From: Thermococcus sp. 21S9
Lineage (GTDB): Archaea; Methanobacteriota_B; Thermococci; Thermococcales; Thermococcaceae
Length of the DNA: 64,000 nucleotides
Assembly: GCF_012027635.1 (NCBI RefSeq)
Contig: NZ_SNUS01000001.1
Coordinates: forward strand, 930,001 to 994,000
Reading direction: 5' to 3'
The notes beneath the pieces are model-generated. The model worked only from the letters and a program-made list of their open reading frames with translations, was not told the origin of the DNA and ran no database searches. Both the position numbers and the translations under genes were made by a program. Positions 38,156 through 47,210 of this stretch are shown here, piece after piece. Within the stretch, counting starts at the first letter, position 1; every line of letters begins with the position of its first letter.

Positions 38156-38544
38156 GCGAACCAGCTCGGATTTAGCTCTTCTCGAAGAAAAGAGCATTCT
38201 GCGAGCACTTCTGCACTCATGTAAATCGCGCTGATTGACAGTCACTAGCATTGCAAGACCGCCTAAACTAACGTTATTCTGTAAAATAAAAATTTTACGG
38301 ACATTTCATTTTCAACTCATGTAAACCATATTGTCAAAATATCAGAAACGTATCTACTAAATTATGCAAATAATTTAGGACACTTTTGTAGAGACATAAA
38401 TGCAATGTGATAACAATCTAGATGCACGAGGGTGTCACGATTATCAAGGTCAATATTCTGAGAGTAAGGTTTTAATACAGGTTAGTAATGAGTACAACAC
38501 AAGACAAACACACTGCATAACCAATTTGTACGGAGGTTGATGAA
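38156..38544. other. Gene-free left end of the island
   Basis: About 390 bases with no supported gene. The first hundred bases include the imperfect hairpin AGCTCTTCTCGAAGAAAAGAGC. The rest is strongly A+T-rich and probably holds the promoter of the operon that starts at 38545. GGAGGT at 38532-38537 is the ribosome binding site of the methylase gene. Confidence 0.5.
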
Positions 38545-41049
38545 ATGAGCCTTAGAGAAGAGATACAAAGAGTTCACGATCACTTATATTCAGAAATTGG
38601 AGGCACAAAACCACTTCTCCCTCTAGTCCTGACCTTGCTATATAAACACAAAGAAATAAAAATGCGCGGTTCTAAAAATCCTTTAGAAGAACTAAAAAGA
38701 GAACTTGAAAGATTAGACAAAAATGAAATCAAAAAGACATTAACATCTCTTCTTAACAAGTATTCTAATATCGAGGAGAATCCCTTACTGGGAGAACTAA
38801 TTAGAGAATCAATTGATAATATAGAAGAACTGCCTCCAGCCAAATTAGAGAGAGCCAAAAAGAGGCTCCTGAAGGCAGATGAATTTTTACAGGCTATGGA
38901 TCATGAGGATGACTTCATTGGTATCCTCTTTGAAACACTTGCAACCCACAGCAAAGTATTCGATAAAAAGGAAGGACGATTCTTCACGCCAAAAAACATA
39001 ATTCTTCTGGTAGTTGAAATGATGGCATCTCTACTCGAAAAAGAAAATGCTGACTTCACAAAAATAACAGTTCTAGATCCTTGCTGTGGCTCAGCAAGAT
39101 ATTTGGTGCAATGGGCTAATAGATTAAAGAGAGAAAATCTAATTCCACTTAACAATCTTGGAAATTATTATCCCAGAAATCTGTTCGGAATTGATATCAG
39201 TAGAGACGTTGCAAAATGGGCCACATGGAATATGGTATTCCATGGAGATGGTGCGACAAACATAGAAAACGCTGACTCTCTTAATTATTATGGATATCTT
39301 GTCTATTGGGACCTTATCCAGACAATATTGCGCGAACTACCCGAAAAACTTGAATCCTTAGAAGATATACAACAGGAACACATACAAGAGATGGTTGATT
39401 ATATTAAGAAAAATCTCGAGCTACTAAAGAGATTAACAGAAAATAATGAGATAGACATATCCTCTGAAGAAATCAGAGTTCTGTTTACCGTCTTAAACAA
39501 TCTTGTCCATATTCACCACAAGGTCCACATTGAGGGATGGGATGCAATAGAAGAACTAAGTAAAAGAAAGGACTACCCAAGTCTCTTAGAAATAACTAAG
39601 TTCAAATGGGCAAAACGAAACTCAGAAGTCGTCCAGGGATTCGATGTAATAATTACGAACCCTCCCTTTGGGCGTTCAGGTCAAGATTTAATGGTTACGA
39701 ATCCATACATATTGGCTCAATATAAACTAGCAACACAGAAATGGCTAGGAGACTTAACTCGGGATGAAGTCGAAAATCTCATTAAAAAAGTCTATGGTAT
39801 TAATGCAATAGAATTCTACAAAGAGTGCCTAAAGGAAATTGGAATTGGAGAAATTATGAAAAGATACAAGATAAAATTCAATGACCTCCCAGCAAAATAC
39901 CTCAAATCCCTTGCAAGAAAATATGGCATACCTGAAAAAGGCAGAAAATCCGAAATAGTTTCAAACCTTTCAAAGAAACTCGGCAGGGACTACATTACAG
40001 GGGAAGACATGAGAATATCCATCAATGTACTACCTGACAATTTAATTAAACAGATTGCATATAACATTCTTTACATTACTGAAGGCAACAAAACAAGGAT
40101 AAGTGAAGAACTATTTACGAAATTAAAAGACAAACTGGGAACAGAATGGGTATCTGTGGGAGATGTATATGGGTACGACTACAAACTTGTCCTAAAAGAC
40201 AGCGCCAACGAAGAAACTCATGAAATCTTTTTCTACAATGGAATTTGGATTGAGTTTAACAAAAAGAACATTGAGAAGAAAGTCGTAAGACTCTTGAAAG
40301 AGAATGAGATACCATTTGAAGTCACTTACAGATACTCCTCTGAGCGTGAATCCGGTGAAAGAAAGACCAAAATATATGGAGTGTTTCTTAGGATACCCTC
40401 GACTAAACTAAATGATGCTAAAAACTTGTTATCGGGAATGAAAGATATATACATCCAGGGGTACGGATACATTCCTCTCTTGTTTAGATACGCACTTCCC
40501 AAACAGGTTGTATTTTTAGAAGAATTCTTAAGATTAGTGAAAAACGGAGGTTATGTGTTCACCGTTATTGATACGGGAATTCTTTCCAACAGTGAGGACG
40601 AATACGTCAGAAGATTTCTCTATAGATTTTCAAGAATTCATGCAATAGTGGAGTTTCCGCATAATGCATTTAAGGCCGCAGGAACTTCTGTAAAAACCGC
40701 AGTGATACTCTACCAGAAACTAAAACAGCCTCCTGAAGATTATGAAATCTTCGGAGCACTGCCACAGAACCTCGGCTATGTTCTCAATAAACAGGAAACT
40801 CCGCCTGACCCTGATCATAATGACCTTGGAAAAGTTCTCTGTGACTGGAGACTATACCTTGGCCTTGGAAGAATGTGTGACCCAGCAATATGCTCGGATG
40901 CTGAAATGACAGGAGACGAACGTTGCAAACTATGTGCAGAGTTAGACTCTACCAGGAATGACACAGAGAAGGAAAGGAAATGTTGCCTATGGTATAAATT
41001 GGAACACTGCCCAGTATGGAGAATAAAAATTGAGAAAAGTGACATCTAA
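38545..41049 (+). CDS. Type I-like N6-adenine DNA methyltransferase (HsdM-like) with SAP-like insert and Cys-rich tail
   Basis: The 834-residue protein has the methyltransferase motifs in N6-adenine order: GRFFTPKNI, motif I LDPCCGSARYL near residue 178 and motif IV IITNPPFGRSG near 371. The usual HsdM C-terminal region follows (GGYVFTVIDTGILSN, FKAAGTSVKTAVILYQK). It is much longer than a typical HsdM (about 500). Residues about 445-475 (LKSLARKYGIPEKGRKSEIV) look like a SAP DNA-binding motif, and the last 60 residues contain about ten cysteines that could bind zinc. It is the first gene of a four-gene operon. It probably methylates adenine at sites chosen by the downstream specificity subunit; an HsdR subunit is absent. 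Confidence 0.85.
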   Translation: MSLREEIQRVHDHLYSEIGGTKPLLPLVLTLLYKHKEIKMRGSKNPLEELKRELERLDKNEIKKTLTSLLNKYSNIEENPLLGELIRESIDNIEELPPAKLERAKKRLLKADEFLQAMDHEDDFIGILFETLATHSKVFDKKEGRFFTPKNIILLVVEMMASLLEKENADFTKITVLDPCCGSARYLVQWANRLKRENLIPLNNLGNYYPRNLFGIDISRDVAKWATWNMVFHGDGATNIENADSLNYYGYLVYWDLIQTILRELPEKLESLEDIQQEHIQEMVDYIKKNLELLKRLTENNEIDISSEEIRVLFTVLNNLVHIHHKVHIEGWDAIEELSKRKDYPSLLEITKFKWAKRNSEVVQGFDVIITNPPFGRSGQDLMVTNPYILAQYKLATQKWLGDLTRDEVENLIKKVYGINAIEFYKECLKEIGIGEIMKRYKIKFNDLPAKYLKSLARKYGIPEKGRKSEIVSNLSKKLGRDYITGEDMRISINVLPDNLIKQIAYNILYITEGNKTRISEELFTKLKDKLGTEWVSVGDVYGYDYKLVLKDSANEETHEIFFYNGIWIEFNKKNIEKKVVRLLKENEIPFEVTYRYSSERESGERKTKIYGVFLRIPSTKLNDAKNLLSGMKDIYIQGYGYIPLLFRYALPKQVVFLEEFLRLVKNGGYVFTVIDTGILSNSEDEYVRRFLYRFSRIHAIVEFPHNAFKAAGTSVKTAVILYQKLKQPPEDYEIFGALPQNLGYVLNKQETPPDPDHNDLGKVLCDWRLYLGLGRMCDPAICSDAEMTGDERCKLCAELDSTRNDTEKERKCCLWYKLEHCPVWRIKIEKSDI

Positions 41050-41063
41050 AGGGGGTAAGGAAC

Positions 41064-42491
41064 ATGAAACCTCTTTCTCCAATTTCTGTAATTACCCCCA
41101 TAAGTACGTTCAAGTCATCAAAACGTCTTGACCCATACTCAATGCATCCAAGAAAACTATGGGCAATCAAAAAGATTCATGAGATAGCAAAAAAGAATGG
41201 ATGGGAAATCAAAGAACTTGGACAATTGGTACTAGAACCATTGTATAAATCCTCAGGAACTGCGCGAAGAGTAGATGGCAAGGTCATAGCAGTAAAACCT
41301 GGAGCTCTATCTTCTGATTATGTTGTTGATTTTTCCAAATGTGCACGCGAAACAGATGAGGTATACGAGAAAGGAGGTCCACGAATCCTCAACGATGGGG
41401 ACATACTCTTACTTGCTGATGCTCATGCTGAGGGATACATTGGATACAAGACTTCAATAATCAGAATAAAAGAAAATCAAAAGGCTATAATGCTGGGGCA
41501 CTTAATAAAAGTAAGACCTGACCCTTCGAAAGTTAATCCGTACTACCTTGTTCTGTATTTAAACACAAAACTCGCAAGATACTATCTCAATTATTCTGTC
41601 AGGGGGCAAAGTGTGGGATTATATCCTGAGGACGCTTCTAAGTTGCCAGTACTGATTCCACCAAGAAAAATTCAAGATGAAATTGGGGATAAATTGAAAG
41701 ATGCTATTGATAAAATATTAGAATTCAGGGAAAAACGAGAAGGAATCCCCCTCATATTTAACCAGTATATCCCGCTTTCAAATTCTGAAGTCGCCGAGGA
41801 AAAGATTACAACAACATACACCCTTAAGGAATGCCAACAGGCAAAAAGGCTCGATCCAAAGTACTTTGCACCAAAATTCTTAATATATGAAAATGCATTA
41901 AAACAATCTGGATACCCCCTGTCTCGGTTAAAAGATGTGTCTATAAAAATTCATAGGGGCGTTCGGCCATACTATGTTGATAATGGTCCAATACCAGTCA
42001 TCAAAACAAAAGATGTTAAGGACAACCCCATTAACTGGGAATCAACTCAAAAAACCAATGAAGAATTTTATAAAAATACTCCTCGCGCTAGAGTCCCTAA
42101 GGATGCATTAGTCATTACATCCACCGGTGAAGGTTCTTGGGGTAGGACTTCAGTCAATACTTTAGAGAAAGTCGTTGCAGATGGAGAAATAACGATTGTT
42201 GAGATAGATAAGTTAAAAGTTGATCCTTATTATGTATGTGCATTCTTGTGGACTCACTACGGAAAGAGTCAATATGAGAGATCAGTAAAAGGATCTACAG
42301 GTCAGACCCATTTATACCCATCTGATATTGAGATGATACTAATCCCTCGTCTTCCTAAAGGGCTCGAAGAACAAATTGCAAGAGAAACTCGGGAAGTTTT
42401 TGAGTTGTTTTACACTGCTCAACAATTGAAGAAACTAGCCATGGCAACACTCAACAGATATCTGCACATAGATGATGAGCAATCATGTTAA
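41064..42491 (+). CDS. Type I-like specificity subunit (HsdS-like), two target-recognition domains
   Basis: The 475-residue protein has two halves, each with the HsdS target-recognition pattern. Half one ends YYLNYSVRGQSVGLYPEDAS...LIPPRKIQDEIGDKL. Half two ends YERSVKGSTGQTHLYPSDIEMILIPRL, each followed by a long helix (EIGDKLKDAIDKILEFREKR; EQIARETREVFELFYTAQQL). The helices are the conserved coiled-coil spacers. This subunit reads a bipartite DNA sequence for the methylase. It starts 14 bases after hsdM with GGGGG upstream. Confidence 0.85.
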   Translation: MKPLSPISVITPISTFKSSKRLDPYSMHPRKLWAIKKIHEIAKKNGWEIKELGQLVLEPLYKSSGTARRVDGKVIAVKPGALSSDYVVDFSKCARETDEVYEKGGPRILNDGDILLLADAHAEGYIGYKTSIIRIKENQKAIMLGHLIKVRPDPSKVNPYYLVLYLNTKLARYYLNYSVRGQSVGLYPEDASKLPVLIPPRKIQDEIGDKLKDAIDKILEFREKREGIPLIFNQYIPLSNSEVAEEKITTTYTLKECQQAKRLDPKYFAPKFLIYENALKQSGYPLSRLKDVSIKIHRGVRPYYVDNGPIPVIKTKDVKDNPINWESTQKTNEEFYKNTPRARVPKDALVITSTGEGSWGRTSVNTLEKVVADGEITIVEIDKLKVDPYYVCAFLWTHYGKSQYERSVKGSTGQTHLYPSDIEMILIPRLPKGLEEQIARETREVFELFYTAQQLKKLAMATLNRYLHIDDEQSC

Positions 42492-42505
42492 AGGAGGTTA
42501 AAGAA

Positions 42506-43648
42506 ATGGAGAGAGCGTCAAGTGTAGAAGACGCAATCCGTATTGCGCAGAGGGCTAAAGACCCTCATGTGCTACTCGATCTATACGAAAAATACAAAAC
42601 TGAACCAAAAGTGGTAATGGCTATTGTTGACAATCCAAATTGTCCTGCAGAAATACGGAGTGATTATTTAAAATTTGTTCTTGATAAATTACTGCCTGCA
42701 TATTCCAGAACATTAAAAGACAAAATCCCAGATTGGGATATTATCCTCAATGCAATGGAAAAATGTATTCAGGCATGGAATCCCTCCCGTGTAGTTGCAC
42801 CCATTCCAAAAGTAGAGGAAGATGAAAGGTTACTACGGTTATTTAATGCAATCATGTCTAAGGATTACAAACAAATTATATTGTATGGGCCCCCTGGAAC
42901 TAGTAAAACATACTATGCACGTGGTTTAGCGTTGGCTATCGCTGAGGGAAAAGAAGAGAATGTAGAATTTGTTCAGTTTCACTCATCTTATTCATATGAA
43001 GATTTCATCGAGGCTCTTATGCCTGAGATAAATGATAAAACTGGTAGTATCGAGTTTAAACCAAAGGATAAACTCTTTAAAGAATTCTGTAAACGTGCGA
43101 ACAGACATCCGAACCAAAAGTTTGTACTTATTATTGATGAGATAAACAGAGCTGATTTATCAAAGGTCTTCGGGGAAATATTCTCCGCTCTTGAATATAG
43201 ACAGGAACCCGTAAGATTGCTATATTCAAATGAGCTGTTTGTTATTCCTCAGAATGTCTACATTATTGGAACTATGAATACCATTGACAAATCTGTTGTT
43301 GACTTGGATATTGCATTAATTCGTAGATTCAAATTTTTCAAGATAGAACCTGATGTTAATATTCTTAAGAAGATACTTACCAAGAACAATGTCCCGCTAG
43401 GCTATATAGAAAAAATTGCTAGGGCCTTCGTTGAAATCCAGCGATATTTCCCCTTGGGTCATGCATATTTTAAAGATATCTCCGGGCAAGATGAGAACTC
43501 TATTAAACAGTCACTAATTGAACTATGGAACTACCAACTGGCATTTCTCCTTGAGCAGTATTTTGGTGAACTTGAAAAAGAAAAATATGAGAGAATTAAA
43601 GAGATATACTCCAGCTCCCTCGAGATACCACTAGAAGAACTAAAATAA
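42506..43648 (+). CDS. McrB-like AAA+ NTPase
   Basis: The 380-residue protein has Walker A GPPGTSKT (about 128-135), Walker B LIIDEINRADLSKVFGE (about 208-224) and MNTIDKSVVDLDIALIRRF (about 257-275), which matches the McrB MNTxDRS signature and arginine finger. The first 115 residues are helical with LRV/HEAT-like segments (VVMAIVDNPNCPAEIRSDYL). None of the usual modified-base readers (DUF3578, EVE, ASCH) is recognisable. McrB is a motor NTPase that assembles as a hexamer with McrC. ATG 42506 is chosen because AAGGAGGT lies 7 bases upstream; an ATG at 42485 overlaps hsdS. Confidence 0.88.
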   Translation: MERASSVEDAIRIAQRAKDPHVLLDLYEKYKTEPKVVMAIVDNPNCPAEIRSDYLKFVLDKLLPAYSRTLKDKIPDWDIILNAMEKCIQAWNPSRVVAPIPKVEEDERLLRLFNAIMSKDYKQIILYGPPGTSKTYYARGLALAIAEGKEENVEFVQFHSSYSYEDFIEALMPEINDKTGSIEFKPKDKLFKEFCKRANRHPNQKFVLIIDEINRADLSKVFGEIFSALEYRQEPVRLLYSNELFVIPQNVYIIGTMNTIDKSVVDLDIALIRRFKFFKIEPDVNILKKILTKNNVPLGYIEKIARAFVEIQRYFPLGHAYFKDISGQDENSIKQSLIELWNYQLAFLLEQYFGELEKEKYERIKEIYSSSLEIPLEELK

Positions 43649-43667
43649 CTTGGCCCGGGGAGAGATT

Positions 43668-44996
43668 ATGAAAAAAATTATTGTGAAGGAATGGGATGAG
43701 ACACCGGAGTATATCCCAATATATCAAGGTTTTCCTAGGGAACTGAGAAAATATTTTGAGTTTTCAGATATCAGGCCACGAACTGATGGAAATGGTTTTG
43801 AGGTAAAACTGAAGGCAAAACAGTTTGTGGGTATTTACCCTATTGAAGATACCGTTATTGTCGTTGAACCAAAAATCCCACTAGCTAATTTTCTTTATAT
43901 CCTTTCACGTGCAACTAAATACAAGGTGAACATTAAAGAATTCCAAAAAATTGCAAGTGTAGGGGTAACTGATAAAGAACGGACTAATACGATATTCTCA
44001 TTCTTATTGCATGCTCTCAATGTGGAACTTGAGAATATCAGAAAATTCGGTTTCTTGAAGAGACCTAAATTTACAGATTCAACAGGTGTTATTAAAGGTA
44101 AGGTAATAATAAACAAAACCTTACAAAACTGGGCGAAAGGTCAATTAACAGATATAGCTAGTAAACATTTTGAGTTACAGAAGGATACTCCTGAAAATAG
44201 AGTCATTAAGTTCACTTTAGAACAAATATTAACAGGGGGTGTAGATGATAATAAGTTCGTAGAGGTATTGCCAAAAGAGTTGAAGGATTCTCTGATTCAG
44301 AAATACAAATGGTTTCAGGGTATTCACTTAGGGAATATTCAAAATGACATTAAAGAAGTAGAGAATATAATCCAACATAAAAAAATATCAAAAAGTAGGG
44401 AATATTACTATAGCATTCTAAATATCTGTCTTGTTATACTGTCGTTTATGGAATTTGAATTTGAATCTCAAAAGAGAGTCAAGACAAGAGGATTCTCTGT
44501 AAACATGAACACTGTATTTGAGAAATATGTGGATAGTATCTTGAAAGATATCATTGAGCCCCCATATATAGTAGTAGATAACAATGAATTCAAATCTCAA
44601 GACAAATACAAGGTATTTAGAAAATTATTTGCAGATTCTCAACAGAGAGAGGATAAACGAAATAGCAAATATACTATAAAACCAGACTATATTATTTTTT
44701 ATAAAGAAAATTCGTCGCTTCAACCAAAACTTGTGTTGGATGCCAAATATGAGGAAAATCCAACATCTGATGATTTATATCAGATTATAACATATGCTCT
44801 ACGATTAGGTGTTAGGGAGGCAATGCTAATTCTTCCATCATTTGATGAAGAAAATCATATCGAAACCCAGGTATTCACCAGTCCTCTCCATGAGGGTCTA
44901 AAGATAAACATTAAGATATTAAGATTAAGTCTTCTATCATCCAAGAGATTCGAAGAAACCTTAAAAAATGAAATACACAAAGTGCTCTCAGAGTGA
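43668..44996 (+). CDS. McrC-like nuclease subunit
   Basis: The 442-residue protein follows McrB by 19 bases. The N-terminal half (EWDETPEYIPIYQGFP, VEPKIPLANFLYIL) and the segment KFTDSTGVIKGKVIINKTL are typical of McrC. The C-terminal part has a PD-(D/E)xK nuclease core: TIKPDYIIFYKEN about 335-348 and LVLDAKYEENPTSDDLYQI about 354-372, giving D...D-x-K plus a downstream Gln. It would cut DNA when stimulated by McrB. ATG 43668 is preferred over TTG 43650, with GGGGAGA upstream. Confidence 0.88.
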   Translation: MKKIIVKEWDETPEYIPIYQGFPRELRKYFEFSDIRPRTDGNGFEVKLKAKQFVGIYPIEDTVIVVEPKIPLANFLYILSRATKYKVNIKEFQKIASVGVTDKERTNTIFSFLLHALNVELENIRKFGFLKRPKFTDSTGVIKGKVIINKTLQNWAKGQLTDIASKHFELQKDTPENRVIKFTLEQILTGGVDDNKFVEVLPKELKDSLIQKYKWFQGIHLGNIQNDIKEVENIIQHKKISKSREYYYSILNICLVILSFMEFEFESQKRVKTRGFSVNMNTVFEKYVDSILKDIIEPPYIVVDNNEFKSQDKYKVFRKLFADSQQREDKRNSKYTIKPDYIIFYKENSSLQPKLVLDAKYEENPTSDDLYQIITYALRLGVREAMLILPSFDEENHIETQVFTSPLHEGLKINIKILRLSLLSSKRFEETLKNEIHKVLSE

Positions 44997-45104
44997 TGTT
45001 TGTTTAGCTTTTCTAATAGAGAGAAAAAGGCACGAGGCAACCGCAATCAAAGAACGAAGGCCTCTCCCAAATAATCAACAGAGACTGTAAACTACTTCTC
45101 TCGT

Positions 45105-45656
45105 TCATTCCACATTAGAATAGCCCTCTTCATACCAGTGCGCATAGAATCGAGCCAGAATCAGCAATTTGTCTTGAAATGTGCTCGGACGCGATAGATA
45201 AAATCTTTTACACTTTAGATTTTTGTCAAAACGCAGTGAAACAAGGTATACAGAGAACAGTGCTGAAACAGCGCGAGAGTAGTGGTAGTACAATGTTTTA
45301 CCTGGAATACCAGTGTAATCGTACAATTTTTTAAAAAAGAGTTTGTTCATATATGTCTTACTCCTATTCAATTCGAAAATCGCTCGTAAGTGAATGAGTT
45401 GCTCACTCGAAATCAGATCAAGATTAAAGGCCGCAGTAGAGATTATCTCATGAAAATCAGAGTCACAGATGACTTCCTTCGCCCTGAGTTTTTCTAGCAG
45501 AACTTTCGCGCACTCAACTTCAAAGTCATGAAGAATCTGAGCGCGCTCTTTATTTCTTCCATATTCCCCCTGCGGTGGAATAAACAACTCAATAAAGTCG
45601 TATATGCTCTTCAACTCAAACTCACTATCAACAAGTCGAATTCCTACCTGACCCAT
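45105..45656 (-). CDS. Unknown protein encoded on the island
   Basis: The 183-residue protein (MGQVGIRLVDSEFELKSIYD at the start) is soluble and largely helical. The stretch LYDYTGIPGKTLYYHYSRAVSALFSVYL resembles a helix-turn-helix, but I do not recognise the family. Start choice is uncertain: ATG 45656 has GGTGAG close upstream, while ATG 45674 would suit a leaderless mRNA. It is transcribed towards the end of the McrBC operon. Composition matches the island rather than the chromosome. Confidence 0.55.
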   Translation of the reverse strand: MGQVGIRLVDSEFELKSIYDFIELFIPPQGEYGRNKERAQILHDFEVECAKVLLEKLRAKEVICDSDFHEIISTAAFNLDLISSEQLIHLRAIFELNRSKTYMNKLFFKKLYDYTGIPGKTLYYHYSRAVSALFSVYLVSLRFDKNLKCKRFYLSRPSTFQDKLLILARFYAHWYEEGYSNVE

Positions 45657-45891
45657 TATACTCACCATTTCCATTCTTATTTATGATGTTTTAAATTATG
45701 TCTCAAAAATTGTTAGATGCGACTCTGCGTGAAATGACCTTAATCGTGCAACCTTGATTGTTAGTGGAATATCACGTCATATCTCAAAAATTTTGAGATA
45801 CAGCAGAGCAGAAAACCCAACGAAAACAAAAACTTATCTCAAAAATTTTAAGACATAATAATATACATAAAAGTTAATTAAAAGAAGAAAG

Positions 45892-46317
45892 TCAAAACTC
45901 AGTGAAAACCTCGACAGTGCCGTTGTTGAATATTTTCACGAAGACTCTTCTGTCACAGTTTGAGTGATAGAACACATATTGCCTATACTCGCAATAATCC
46001 TCGCCTTCGAGCGCCTTCTCTGCGAGCTCGATTTCAAAAATGCTGACATCACGATTGAGCATGACACTGAAAAAGTCACGAACAACACTGAAAAACTCTG
46101 TCAAGATTGCATCATCACTCTTCGCTCTAGCAACTTCAGTGACATAAACTACACCATCACCGTCCTTATCGAGTTCGACAATGACATTGTATCCCCTGCT
46201 AGCGAGGTTTGACGCAAAAGACAGCATTTCTTCGAGTGCATCAACCCCATTCTCCTCTACAAACCTCGAGATTGAATCAGGCTCGAAGTTCGCGAACTTC
46301 ACACTTCCCGACACCAT
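45892..46317 (-). CDS. Unknown small acidic protein encoded on the island
   Basis: The 141-residue protein starts MVSGSVKFANFEPDSISRFV. It is acidic and mixed alpha/beta, with a cysteine pair region (EDYCEYRQYVFYHSNCDRR) and no signal peptide. No family is recognised. A GGTG motif just before the start supports ATG 46317. It lies upstream of the gene at 45105 in the same direction, 236 bases away. Confidence 0.55.
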   Translation of the reverse strand: MVSGSVKFANFEPDSISRFVEENGVDALEEMLSFASNLASRGYNVIVELDKDGDGVVYVTEVARAKSDDAILTEFFSVVRDFFSVMLNRDVSIFEIELAEKALEGEDYCEYRQYVFYHSNCDRRVFVKIFNNGTVEVFTEF

Positions 46318-47210
46318 ATGCCGTCACCGTGAGTTTTGTTATCTTGAAAGGTTTAAATTGTTCTACCCACTGGAATGCACAAAAATGTACAAATAGAATC
46401 GTTCTAGGTTCGACACATGCAGAAAACACATTTCGACAATCATAAAACTGTTGTAACTTTGAGTTTCACCAAATCTAAGTTTTACTAATACGATGCATGA
46501 CAATCGTTATACTTTCTCAAAGTAGAAATGTAAAGAATTTTAAATCATTCGTAAAGAATTTGTAACGAATTTTAAATCACGATGCCATCGAGATACTATA
46601 AGTGGTTAAATCGGATTATTCGAAGAATAGAGCAATAAGGAGGGAGATTCGATGAACACTTTGGTGCACAGTTTGCTATAACTGCACTTTCGCGAGTCGA
46701 AAATTTTTCATGATTCATTTTGCGATGATGTGCAATTATAGCAAAATTTTGCTATAACACACTGCTGAAAGAACCGCTCTCGTGTCTGCAATCGCGAAAA
46801 TAAAGGAAAAGAGGGTTTAAATCATTTCGGGTCATGAATGATTTAAATTCTTTACATGATTCTATACACTTGGTATAATATCAGGGAGTAAAATTCAGTT
46901 CAATTCGCGACATTCCGGACAAGTGAAAAATTTTTCAAATAGATGAAAAATAGCAGGTACGAGAAGACTTTATTCAAGAAACAGAGCAGAATCAAGGGAC
47001 CAGAAAAACAATGAAAGGTCCGATTCATGGTTAGTAACATGGGTTGCCGGACATGTACATGTGTGTGCATCGGGGCAGGCGTGCGTGAAATCCTTTTTTC
47101 GGGTAAAAAAGAGATTAGAGAGGCACTTTTTTCATGGGTGTTAGATACTGCATCAATGTCGCGAATACTCATATTATTGCTATTGCCAATAAAAGACTAG
47201 ACAAGGTGAA
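46318..47210. other. Gene-poor, repeat-rich region, candidate replication origin of the element
   Basis: About 890 A+T-rich bases hold several clear symmetries. A 22-bp perfect palindrome lies at 46736-46757 with half-site TTATAGCAAAA. An inverted repeat has 11-bp arms TTTAAATCATT at 46816-46826 and 46837-46847. GTAAAGAATTTTAAATCATT at 46530-46549 recurs almost exactly in inverted form at 46837-46855, and shorter copies (GTAAAGAATTTG; ACGAATTTTAAATCA) follow the first. This clustering next to a replication-protein-like gene suggests an origin or partition site. No protein-coding gene of normal length is supported. Confidence 0.5.
46652..46681 (+). CDS. Nine-codon mini-ORF with a strong ribosome binding site (possible leader peptide)
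   Basis: ATG 46652 is preceded at normal spacing by AAGGAGGGAG (46637-46646), among the strongest ribosome binding sites in the window, and by a TATA-like ACTATAAG at about 46593. The frame encodes MNTLVHSLL and stops at TAA 46679-46681, inside a TTTGCTATAA word that recurs in the nearby palindrome. It could be a leader peptide, a truncated gene, or chance. Confidence 0.3.
   Translation: MNTLVHSLL

Noticed and set aside
38138-38200. A second C/D sRNA at the left repeat copy
   Set aside because: The C box and half a guide are present as part of the 18-bp repeat, but no D', C' or D box follows at the right distance, so only the right copy is complete.
37937-38251. A 104-codon leftward open frame across the left att repeat
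   Set aside because: It spans the proposed junction, has no good binding site, and the underlying DNA has inverted repeats that would explain the open frame. It may be a repeated non-coding sequence, so I did not list it as a gene.
46681-46760. CRISPR-like repeat
   Set aside because: Only two to three short A+T-rich copies at irregular spacing, with no spacer pattern and no cas genes in the window.
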